DNA of 64,000 nucleotides, from NCBI GenBank assembly GCA_016081115.2, contig CM071935.1, forward strand, positions 22,672,653-22,736,652, given 5' to 3'. This document shows positions 1-11,300 of the stretch, in pieces. The notes beneath the pieces were generated by a model. It was not told the DNA's origin and did no database searches. It saw only the letters and a program-made list of their open reading frames with translations. The stretch comes from Rehmannia glutinosa. Lineage: Eukaryota; Streptophyta; Magnoliopsida; Lamiales; Orobanchaceae. Each line of letters starts with the position of its first letter. Positions within the stretch are counted from its first letter, which is position 1. Both the position numbers and the translations under genes were made by a program.

Positions 1-1346
1 TGTAGATTACACTTATCTCACTTATTTTTAAATAATTGGACAAAATCGGGTAGAAAGCCAATAAACAAATTTCAAAAGTTAGAAATGAAACTTTGAATAA
101 TGGTCTTTATCTTAATTTTGATAAGAACAAAAAACAAAGATAAAAAATTTGTATTTCTAAATAATTATGGTAATCCCATTCGTTAGCTTACTGTCTCTCA
201 TCCGTGACAGGCTTACGGACAATCCTGGCCGTTCATCAATTTTCCTGATCGTTATCCCTTCGCCACGTGCTTTCCCTTTTCTACCCCTGGTGACTCAGCC
301 TGCAGCCTTTACTTTATAGCCATTTGTATTGGCAGCTAATCGGCTCGGCTCGGCTCGGCTCAGTTACTTCTACCACTTCCTTTCTTTTTTTTTTTTTTTT
401 ATAAAGAAGGGAAATGTGAAAATAAAGAGATGTTTCTTGGATTTTTGTGTGGTGGGTGGAGTCAGGAGTGTGTGTGTTAAATTCTCAAAAAAAAAAAAAA
501 AGGAGTGTGTGTGTTAAACTTAGAATCTGCATTTTTTTATATATAATTAAAACTTTCTAATCTATATATATATATATATATATATAAACAAACCCCTTTC
601 TAATTCTGTTTTCCCACCTAAACACCAATTTCTAAAAAAAAATTCAATGTTTTTTTATAAAAGTTGACCAATTTGTCTTATTTTCGGTATATTATCATCC
701 CTTTTTTTTTGATTTGTTAAGTTTGGCCTTTTAAATAATTATTTGTACCAATTTCTGAGATTGACAGCAATAACGATTGTTAAATTTGGTATGTAAAAGA
801 TTCGCTGATCCAAAAATTGGTAATTGAAAGTTGATTTGTAATATAAAAACCATCCGCTACGTTTATTTTTGGCAGTTTTTATTTCAAAAAAAAGAACAGA
901 TTTATAGTCAGATTTGTTAATTCTAGAAAGTATCAAACACTTTTTGAATATGGAAAGAAATCGTTGAATATGGACTTTTTTCAGCCTAAAGAATTTAAAT
1001 AGATATCAATTTATATTGTAAAAAAATTTGAGGCCAATTTAACAGTGTTCTATTTTTGCATAAAATTGTTTAATTTGGTAATATAAACAATGAGAATATC
1101 AGTAGATATACGAAATCCTACAACTCAGAATTTATCAATTGCATTCAAACTATCTATGGTAAAAATTGTGCAAGTAAAAACAGTAATAAAAATCTAACCA
1201 CAAATATTTTTCTCCAATTTCCTTACAACAACACTCCATCAACAATATAAATACTGCACTATAGCAGTCCAAAAAATTACAGCAATTCAAAAACTCTCTG
1301 CAAACCCTTTTTTCATTCAGCAAATAATCGAACAGCAGAAATCGAC
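1..1346. other. Non-coding upstream region with simple repeats
   Basis: No convincing coding region is visible. The stretch is AT-rich and holds a (GGCTC)n run near 342-361, a T run near 386-400, a TA microsatellite near 562-586 and an 18-bp direct repeat at 464-481 and 501-518. A CACGTG G-box core lies near 273. It may include the promoter side of the RPA-like gene that starts at 1347, but no TATA box can be assigned firmly. Confidence 0.5.
464..518. repeat. 18-bp direct repeat flanking a poly(A) run
   Basis: The same 18 bases, beginning AGGAGTGTGTG, occur at 464-481 and 501-518. Between them lie TTCTC and a run of A. It could be a target duplication around a tiny poly(A)-tailed insertion or a simple tandem duplication with slippage. 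Confidence 0.6.
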
Positions 1347-3771
1347 ATGGCACCATTCGTTACTCTTATTCGCAATCTCAACAATACCCAACAATTGTGG
1401 GTTGTCAAACTGAGACTTATTCGACTTTACGAGAAGTCCTCTTTCACGGATAAAAATGCCATTGGTACACTAGAATGTGTTTTCCATGACAGTGTGGTAA
1501 GTAATTTTGAATTCCTTATTGTCTTTTTATTTTCAGTTTTAAGTACACATAAATTTATGATTAAACTTTATTTTACTGAAATCTATTACAAGGTGACCGC
1601 ATTCATGCCACCATAAAGAAATTCCAGATTGCTAATTTCAAAAAGCTGTTCAAGAGGGACATGTCTATGTCATAAAGGATTTTCTGATAACAAAGCAAAC
1701 GAACAAGTATAGAACCACGTCCATAAAAGATAAGATATTGTTTTATGGCAAAACTCATGTATTTGAGATGTTTGAGCAGTCTTTTCCAAGATTTATGTTT
1801 GATTTCCAGAATTTTGGTGATTTAGCTAATCCGGATAAGGTGGACGATACAATGTTGCTAGGTATATTTTTTATTTTTTTTGCTTTATTTACTTTAAATT
1901 TTGTTGAAATATATATGAATTTTTTTGTTACTTTTTTTCCAAATGTGATGGGGAGAGTTGTTTCAATGCACAATGCACAAAATAAAGACATTGATGGGAG
2001 GGTTACAAGATTCATCGAGATAACCCCTCGAAGATTTAGAGTAATTTTCTTATTATTTTCTGCACACTTCATTTTAATGTAAACTAACCCTTACATTTCT
2101 ATAGGAATCGGCGTCTTTCGTGTACACTTTGGGAATATTACGTAGAATAAATTTTTCCTCATTTGGAGAACAACATATCCGACCCTATTGTTGTGATTCT
2201 ACAAATGGGGCGTGCCAAAGTTTTTAAAGGTATCTCATTATTGAAAGAATATATTCAACAAATATTTTTGTTGTCCATCATAATTAAATTAATTAATTTT
2301 TGATTAATTTTGAAACAGAACAGTGAAGGTGTCTAACAGCTATTATGTTACAAAGCTGATTGTTAATGAAGCCATTGAGGAAATTGAAGATTTTAAGAGA
2401 AGGTTTGTGTGAATAAATATTATTCATTATATTTATTTATTTATTAAATTGTTATTGATTATTATTTTACTATTTCAGTCTTCTGGCCAGAAATAATCCA
2501 ACATTTTCGATTAGCCATGTTTCAAATCCACGGTCTACTAAAGTGTGTTGGAGGATCTAGAATCTCCAAAGTTCACATTGAAGCCGCTAGAACATCTATA
2601 TGCAAATAATGCTGTAATTTATTTACAATTTTTTTACAATTTTTTCAGTCTGTTTTGTAAATAATTATTTTAATCTTTTAATCTTCTAATTTTTTAATTT
2701 GTATTATTGTATAGGCCGGTAGTTTTTGGGTTTGTGCGAGAATTATTGGTATCTCGGATGAATGGTGGTACATATCTTGCACACGATGTACCAAAAAACT
2801 GCATCCAACTGTTGATCAGCTTTACTGCATCAAATGTGATCAATTGCAGGAGACTGGGCATATACGGTAATTTTTTAATGTTCATTAAATTTGAAATTAT
2901 AAAATTAAATTGCTTTTAATGGTTTTTCTATTTTTTTTTTATTTTTTGTTTTTTTATATTAATAGATATATGATAAACTTTCAAGTGGTTGATGAATCTG
3001 CAAGTGCCACATTGCTCTGTTGGGATAGAGAATGTGAGATGTTGATAGGGAAATCTTGTGTGGATTTAAGGAATGAAATTGTTCAGGTTTGTAATTTTCA
3101 AAAAGATTAGCTATTTAATCCATATATCAAAATTTAAATATATATATATATATATAATTAAAACTTGTATTATTCTATATTTATTTAGAAAGAGGAAGGT
3201 GGCAGTAATTCAGCGGGTGAGCTGGCCCCCGATCTGAAAGCTCAAATTGGAAAGATGTTCATTTTCAAAGTACAAATTAAAGAGGAACAACTCCGAAATT
3301 ATGCTGGAGCTTTTTCAGTGGTTAAGTTGACAGCGGATCAAGATTTGGTTTGGAAATATGAAACTACTTCTCTTGAGAGTCAGGTAATTGTTAGATATTA
3401 ACTACCAAACATATAATTTTTTAATTTTTTTTTGGTTTTTTTACAAAATTTATTTTATATTCTGAAGGAATCGGACTACTTATCAAAACTTCAAGGAGAA
3501 GAACTTAGTCATGAAAATGTAAGAATCTGATCTTTCAGTTTTTTTTATATGTATTCTATTGATTTTTTAATTCTAATTCTTGGTTATTTTATTTTCATAG
3601 GAGTTAGATGAGAGTTCATCGGGGGACGAAGTTAGCACACCTAGCAAGCTTCTTGGTAAAGGCAATCGGTCCGATGCGTCGCCACTTGCAAAGAGGGCTT
3701 TGAATGAGCAATTTTCATCTTCAACAACGAGCATGAAGATGAAAAGCATTATAAAGAAGGAAAAGGATTAG
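1347..3771 (+). pseudogene. RPA1-like single-strand DNA-binding protein gene (Helitron-associated type), degraded
   Basis: This is a multi-exon relative of the large replication protein A subunit, the ssDNA-binding factor that plant Helitrons often carry beside their transposase. Approximate exons are 1347-1496, 1593-1861, 1943-2039, 2105-2229, 2324-2402, 2479-2610, 2715-2866, 2966-3086, 3189-3383, 3468-3518 and 3601-3771, most with GT-AG borders. An OB-fold start (MAPFVTLIRNLN), a second OB-fold stretch (GRVVSMHN) and a four-cysteine zinc ribbon of the RPA DBD-C type (SCTRC then YCIKC) in the 2715-2866 exon are visible. The reading frame shifts near 1640, the first splice junction does not keep frame, and the exon near 2105 has an in-frame stop, so the copy is probably dead. 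The C-terminal exons (2715 onward) look intact. An active divergent host RPA gene is less likely. Confidence 0.72.
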
Positions 3772-6239
3772 ATAGATAGTGAATATCAATTTTGTCTTAA
3801 ATATAGTTTTAGATTATTGGTTATTTAAAAAACCAATTATAGGAGTTGGGTATTTTATTACAATTTATTTCAGTTCAGATTTCTATTTGCATGGTTTGAG
3901 TACTATTAATAAAAGTTTCTTTTCATTTGCCTATTCAATTTTCTTATTGCTGAATTTATAAGCTTCTATTAGTTTTATTTAAATTTTAATGTTTTTAACT
4001 ATTAACCTTCAATTTCAACATATAGTTTAAATGAGTTATTGTGATAATGAAAACTGAAGTAATATTAATTATTGAAATTAAAAATATCTATTAGTCTTAT
4101 ATTTTTTCGAGACTGATCACAATCTCTCATTAAATAATTAATTTTCAAAGACAATTTGAATGTGTGTTTGTTATATTTTAATGAATATATTATAATAATA
4201 TTTTTAATAATATTTTTATTTTACATTCGATGTATTCATTGATTTTGTTTTTCAGTTTGATATTACTGCCAATCCATTTTGCAAATGGACATTGCATCTA
4301 TGGACTTTGTTGAGATTTTCTATGTTATTGGGATTTAGGTATTTTTTAAAAAAAAAAATTATTTTGTATTTCAGTTCCATTGGAAGTTTACAATTACTCT
4401 TTTAAATTGGTTAAGACTTATTTTTTATTTTACTTTTATTATTAAGTCATACATTTGTAATTGTTACAGTAATGCTGGAATCAAAATAAACATGTAAACT
4501 GGTACAACATACATTAAGACTAATAAAAATTGTAAATAAACACAACAATCATCCTTTGAGAACCCAACATGATTCCACTACTCTCTAGGAGCAGGGTCAA
4601 GAGGGTTTTTTCCTCAAAGTTCAATATAGATAACAATTCAAACATAAAACACAATCAACAATTAAATTGGAGCCATACCGATCACGTGTGATTAAAACAA
4701 TACCAGACATGTGTTAACTACAAACTAAAATTGCTGTAAAATTTAATATCCTATTCCATGAGATTAATTAAGATATTTGAACTCCCAAGAAACACATTTG
4801 TTCTAAAAGTAACCAATCGAATTATATAATACAGACAATTTTAAAATATCTTAATACCATACCTGTCATTTTAAAACGACTTAGTGTATCAAAAGATATT
4901 TCATGCAATCATAAGTTTATGGACAATTATTTTATCCAACTATATAACAAATATAAGATTCGAATTTGACTAAATAGTTAATTTAAATTGTGATTTTATA
5001 AACATTTAAAAAATATATTTCAATCGTACACCCTGTGATGTTTAGAAATTAAAAAAATTACCTAAATTGAAAGATACTATTTAGCATATCACAAACATTC
5101 CATATATACGCATCCACAGTCTATATAAACCGTTTCATTCATGCCAAATGGATTTGTAGAAAAACACACAACATCTCAACACATCTAATACTTCTTCATT
5201 ATAAAATGTAAATTCTCCTAGCTATAACGATGAGAAAGCTAACAGGACACTCTGTTATTGGAATTAAGAGAAATAGGAACTCAGAACATGAAAAGGGTAT
5301 ATTGCTTCTATATATTTTATATATTGTAAACAAATAGTTGTAATTATTTACTGTCAATTGTATTTCATGTTCTGAAATGTCATTATTTTCTCATCACTAT
5401 ATTCAATACTTATTTCTGATACCTATCCCTATCTGTAATATGTACAGTTCTTAACAAATAGGTTTTTCATCTTTTTGTAAAGTTTTTGTTTATTTTTTCT
5501 TAATTTGTTTTGAGTTACAGGATAGATATATATCTATTCTATGTTCATACAGCTGACTATGTTCGTATACTCCACAGTTCTTATGATATTCAAACTACAA
5601 AATGAGAATAAAAATTGAGGATTACCTTAAATCTTTCTGAATCACCAAATAACCTGTTGTAAAATATTCCCCTGCCCACAAGAAATAACAAAGTCAGAAT
5701 TGATCATATAAAAGTAAATGTAAATTAAAAGTTAAAATGAATATTATTGCAATACTTATCTTTTTGGTTGCTGATAGTGAAACTCTGTTCCATACACCAA
5801 ATATGTTTCAACACCATCCTTTCTCTAATTTCCATTCAATTTCACAGAGATTTTACATCTCATAAATAAAACAATAAGGCAGTTAAAATGGACAAATTCT
5901 CCAACAAGATTCCAATACTTTCTGAGAGTATGGTCAAGTTGGTGATAACCTAAAAGTTTTGTCAAACTATATTTAGACAATTAGGATATTAAAAAAAATA
6001 AACGTGATAAATTAATAATTATTTTTCTTAATCTTCTTAGTATTTGTTATTTAGATTTTGTAAGACTAACTAAATAAAATAATTATTTGAATCGTAGAAA
6101 AATATTTTTTATACTTAATTTTTTTAATCTTAGTAATGTGAGAGCAAAATATTTTGTCATATTGGAGTTATATATCTTATAAAAAATTTTAATTCAGTTT
6201 TATAATCACAAAAAAAAATGAAGAACTTTGGTTTTTATT

Positions 6240-6835
6240 TGTAAAAAAAAAAACACTAGAAGCATAACGGTTAACATATCTGGTAAAATCATAAACAAAA
6301 TGCAAAAAATAAATAAAGTAAGTTTTAAGTCTTAAAAAAATATCCGAATTATTAGTTAAAATTTTCTACGAAATTAACATTACTAATATTTTAGTATATA
6401 ATTATTTTGTTGTAAAAAAAACCAAAACATAGACTTTAACTGGTCTGTAAATAACATAAAGAAAATGAGAAAATAAATTAAAATTTCAGTACAAAAATAA
6501 TATAGGAGATAATGGTTTGAATGTTATACATAAATACCATATCGTAAATTTTAATAAATATATTATTTTTTTAAAAAAATAAGAACCTGAAAGATCTGTT
6601 AACCAAATATCGAAAAAGAATACAAACAAATCTAACACTTACTGTTTATCGCTCAGTACAAAAATTATTTTGGAGATAATCGTTTGTATTTTTACATAAA
6701 TATATTAAAGTAATTTGTGATAAATATTTTTTTTGGTTAAAAAAATACGAAACAGAAAGATCTCTTAACCAAAGATCGAAAGAAAATACAAAACATATAA
6801 GACTCACCGATTACAGCTCAAGACCATGAATATTA
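6240..6835. repeat. Diverged tandem repeat, unit about 170-180 bp
   Basis: Two neighbouring units run from about 6486 to 6655 and about 6656 to 6830. Each has CAGTACAAAAAT, GGAGATAAT, ACATAAATA, an A run, AAAGATCT, TTAACCAAA, ATCGAA and a closing CTCAGT/CTCAAG in the same order. A third, weaker unit precedes them from about 6240. Divergence is high, so the duplication is old. Confidence 0.55.
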
Positions 6836-7516
6836 TGTAGTAAATCATTTCTTAAAAATGGAAAACCGGTGAACCTCAAGATATCAGCAGATCTTCAAGC
6901 GTTTGGTATTTTTTGGCATTTTTGGTTCATTTTCATGTAAATCCCCAAGAAAATACATTAAAATCTGGCAGATCTACCCAAAAACATACAAATCCGTTAC
7001 AAAAAACATAAGATAATTTGGTTTACATATGAAAATATTTGTAAATCGACAAAAACCGTGTGGTTATGAAGAAACCACCGGATTTTAGTCACTTCCAAGG
7101 TAAATGTTCGAAAAACCATGTAAAGAATCGATTAAAATGACCGAAAACCACCCAAAAAGGCCATCTCATGAACATTTACATGTTTAATGTTGGAAACCCT
7201 AACTCGAAAATGAACGAAAAAAAATATTAAAACAAACCCAAAAAATGTACCATCTTCTAAAATTACACCCAGTCTTAAGTGGTATGCATAGATTACCAAA
7301 TGACTGAGATATTAGAGATGGGGGTGAGTTAGAGCCGAACTCGATTCATTTCGAAATGGAGAGAAATGACAGAGTAGAGATTAGGGTTTCACAATGAGAG
7401 AGAAGGTAGAGAGAGAGTGGTTTTTCGGATAAGAGAGAGTGAGATGAATGAACAAGAACAAAACCGTGTTATGTAATTCTCGAAATGAGGGTGGGTGGTT
7501 TGGGTGGGATGTGTTG

Positions 7517-7545
7517 TGGCCATCCGATTTCAAATCGGATGGCCA
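7517..7545. repeat. Perfect 14-bp-arm palindrome followed by a T run
   Basis: TGGCCATCCGATTT and its exact reverse complement are separated by a single C, then G and 13 T follow. A partial third copy (ATCGGATGGC) lies near 7634. The function is unknown; hairpin-plus-T is not a terminator for RNA polymerase II. Confidence 0.75.
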
Positions 7546-8398
7546 GTTTTTTTTTTTTTATTTTTATTTTTTGATTTTTGGGGATCATGCATTAAATCCC
7601 CATCGTACACATCCCCCTCATTCTGGATCTTAGATCGGATGGCTGTGATTTGTTTATTTTTTTTTTCGTTTTTTTAATAAGAGAAATTGGTGTATTTGTG
7701 TGTAGAGTATGGGCTTTACAAAAGGATCAGATATTTTTAAAAGGGTTGGGCCTGTTCAAATTTTATATAATTGTATACCAATCAATACTATGTTTTTAAA
7801 TATGCCCCAATATGAATTATTTTTTTGATATTTATTATAAATAATAGCAATATTTAAGATAAAATAAAAAAATTAAAATAAATGATATACAAATTAAAAT
7901 GTTAATTAATTTTATTTAATATTTCTTTTCAGTTCGAAAAATTATTATTTTGGTAACAATGTTTGATTAAATTATTATCCAAAAATATTAATTTAATTAG
8001 AAGATCAATTTATTAAAATTAATTTTAAGATATATTATCTAAATTATCTAAATAAAGTTTAGCTTCCAACATTATATTTTTATACCTTTTAATATATTAG
8101 CTAATAATTATATTTTATTTCCATTGGTAATAAAATTAAATGATATGATTTATACAAAATCGAAAATTGTTTATATACATATAAATATATTAGATGATAA
8201 ATAAATATATAATAGATTTATATTATAAATAAGTATATAATTAGTTTTTTTTCGTTAATCAAAAATAAAAAATAAAAAATTGTTTTTGGTTTTTATAATT
8301 TTATTAATTTTTGTAAATACATATGAATTATTTTTAATGATATCATGTGCACTTTAATTAATTATTGATCTTATTTTGTTTTCATCTATGCAGAAAAT

Positions 8399-11300
8399 AT
8401 GAGAAGATCAAATTTGTCTATTTCTACCATGGATGCGACAAAAGATTTGCAAAATTGCCCTAAAAGACCATTATCAAACCATTCGCTTATTAACATCACA
8501 AATACATATCATTCAATGTCAACAGTAATAGATGTGCAATCATCGTCGGGTTTGTGTACACTAGCTGGTTTACAAGGCTGTTATGGCACAAATATTAATA
8601 CAAATAGTTATATCCCCAGTTCTGTCATTACAAATGGTACGCTCCTTTTTTTTTTAAAATTATTAATTTTAATTATTTTTAGTGTTTAATATTTAATAGA
8701 AATTAGTATTATCAATTACCAGTATATTGTTTCTAATATATTTTATTTTTTATTAAATTCAATTTGTTTATTTAAATTAATCTAATGAAATGTTCTTTAT
8801 TTTTCTCAGAAAACAGTCTGCTATCTTTAAAGATTGGTACAAATGTATCCAAACCATTTGAATTGCAGGGGTCGTCAAGTGACATTGTTAATTCAATGCA
8901 AAAAACTGCATTTATTAACATCACAAATGGTATATTTAGTTTTCAAATTTTTTATTAGTTTGTATAAATTATGTAATTAAATTACATATTTTCATTTGGG
9001 GTGAATATATTTAAGTAAATTGGTTTTACAATTACATGGACGTCGTCTTCAAAAATAATTTCAACATACAATAAAAAGAAAAAGTGCAGAGGGGAGTCTT
9101 CAATTAGGTCTTTTGACTTGACAAAAATAATTGATCTAACATGTGAGGAATCTACGTGTGTGGATCCCATTCATAACGGTACAACAATATTCAATGGCAT
9201 TAAGAATGATTGCACCCATAATTCGTCAAATGGGACATCCGTAGTTGAAAAACAAGGTATGTATGTTATGAATTCAAGTTCGCGATGAAATTATAAATTT
9301 AATAAATAAATTTCCAATTAATATATTTGTATGGTATCTGTGTCATTTATTTTTTGTAGAGTATTGGGATATTGGAGATGCGACATACAAATGTGAATTT
9401 TGTTACGCGGTGTTTTGGTTTGAAAAAAAGCTACTCTCCTATCCAAAATCCAAACCCAGATATTCTTCGTGTTGTGGTCATGGCATAATTCAACTTCCTC
9501 CCATCAAGGAACCACCTGTTGTGCTTGGAGATTTGTTGTTTGGAGTGGGAAATAAGAGCAAGCATTTCCAGGACAATATCAGATCGTACAATAATATGTT
9601 CTATTTCACATCGATGGGAGACAAGATTGACACCGACGTAAATAAAGGCAGAGATCCTCCTGTTTTCCGATTGCATGGGCAAAATTATCATCTAATGGGA
9701 AGTTTGTTGCCATCCAATGGTGTGACACCGAAATTCGCACAATTATACATATATGACACGGACAATGAAATATCCAATAGATTAAACTCAGTCAGGTATG
9801 TTTATTTGTCAATCTCAATATTTGATTTTAATTGTTTATGTGATATGTCCCTAATTTCTTTTTTGTTGCATAGGCAAGGGAGTGAGCGTAATAATTTGCA
9901 CGTGTCGATCGTCAATGATTTAAAGAGAATGCTAGATGAAAACAATGTATTAGTTAAGACTTTTAGAATAGCAAAGGAGAAGATTTTAGAAGGCGGTCAA
10001 CGTGATGTTTGTTTGCGTCTAATCGGTAGGAGAAGTACAGATGCTAGGAGATACAATATGCCTTCAAGTTCTGAGGTTGCTGCTCTTATTGTTGGAGATT
10101 TTGATCAAGCCTTAGGAGACAGGGATATATTAGTGGAAACAAAATCTAGCAGTTTGAAACGGATAAATGAGTTGAATGCTTCATACTTGGCTTTACAGTA
10201 TCTGTTGTTATTACCGTATGGTGAAGATGGTTTCAGAGAAGACATATCATTTTCTGATCTAAAAAAAGGAATCCAGGAGGCAGTAAAACTATTAGTGTGA
10301 GAGAGTTTTTTGCGTATCGACTGCACGATAGAGATGATGAACCTCCTACAATATTGTCGTCTAGAAGATTATTTCAGCAATTCATTGCCGATGGTTATAC
10401 AATGGTTGAGTCAGCACGATTAAAGTATGTACGATTGAATCAGAGGAAGTTGCATTGCGACATTTATAAGGGTCTAACTGACGCGTTGTTGCATGGAGAC
10501 ATCAATCCTGGTACTCAGGGAAAACAAATTATATTACCTTCTACCTTTACGGGAGGTGCTCGATATATGATTCAGAATTATCAGGATGCCATGGATGTAT
10601 GTCGATGGGCAGGATATTCGAATTTGTTTATAACATTCACCTACAATCCGAAGTGGCCAGAAATCCTAAGATTTCTTGAGAAAAAGAAATTAAATCCTGA
10701 GGACCGACCTGATATTGTCTGTAGGGTGTTTAAAATCAAGTTAGATTCTTTGATCAAAGAGCTTCGGCAAAATAAACTCTTTGGTGAAGTCATGGCAGGT
10801 GAAAAATTCATTTCAATTGTCCGTTTCTTCAAATATGATTAATAGATTTCTAATTTTTTCCTTTTGTTTTTATTGCAGTGGTATACACGATAGAGTTTCA
10901 AAAACGTGGCTTGCCACATGCCCATATTTTGGTATTTTTGGCAAAAGAAAACAAGTATCCAATTGCCGATGATATAGATCGAATTATATCAGCTGAAATA
11001 CCAGACGAGAGTTTAGACCCATGTTATTACGCGGTAGTGAAGGACCATATGATACATGGTCCATGCGGTGATGCTAGAAAAACTTCTCCTTGCATGGCTG
11101 ATGGAATTTGCACTAAACATTTCCCGAAAAAATTTGTAGATATGACGACTATTGATGATGAAGGTTATCCACGTTATAGACGTAGGAATGATGGGAGGAT
11201 AGTGGAAAAAAATGGAGTACCTCTTAACAACAAATATGTTGTGCAGCACAATCGTTATTTGTTGATGAAATATGGAGCTCACATCAATGTGGAATGGTGT

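Larger units (their letters stand above)
3772..8398. other. Long AT-rich non-coding interval inside the presumed Helitron
   Basis: No coding region can be supported. On the minus strand there are scattered splice-donor-like sites (near 4862 and 5620) and, near 7310-7440, a CT-rich stretch containing an AAACCCTAATCTC-like 5' leader, which could be the start of an untraced minus-strand transcript. Diverged tandem repeats (6240-6835) and a palindrome (7517-7545) are listed separately. The rest is A/T runs. Confidence 0.45.

Noticed and set aside
1755..2072. Minus-strand frame of 105 codons
   Set aside because: Antisense of the RPA-like exons, which show family motifs on the plus strand.
7517..7560. 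Hairpin plus T run as a bacterial-type terminator
   Set aside because: The context is eukaryotic; RNA polymerase II does not stop at such signals, and no RNA polymerase III gene is visible upstream.
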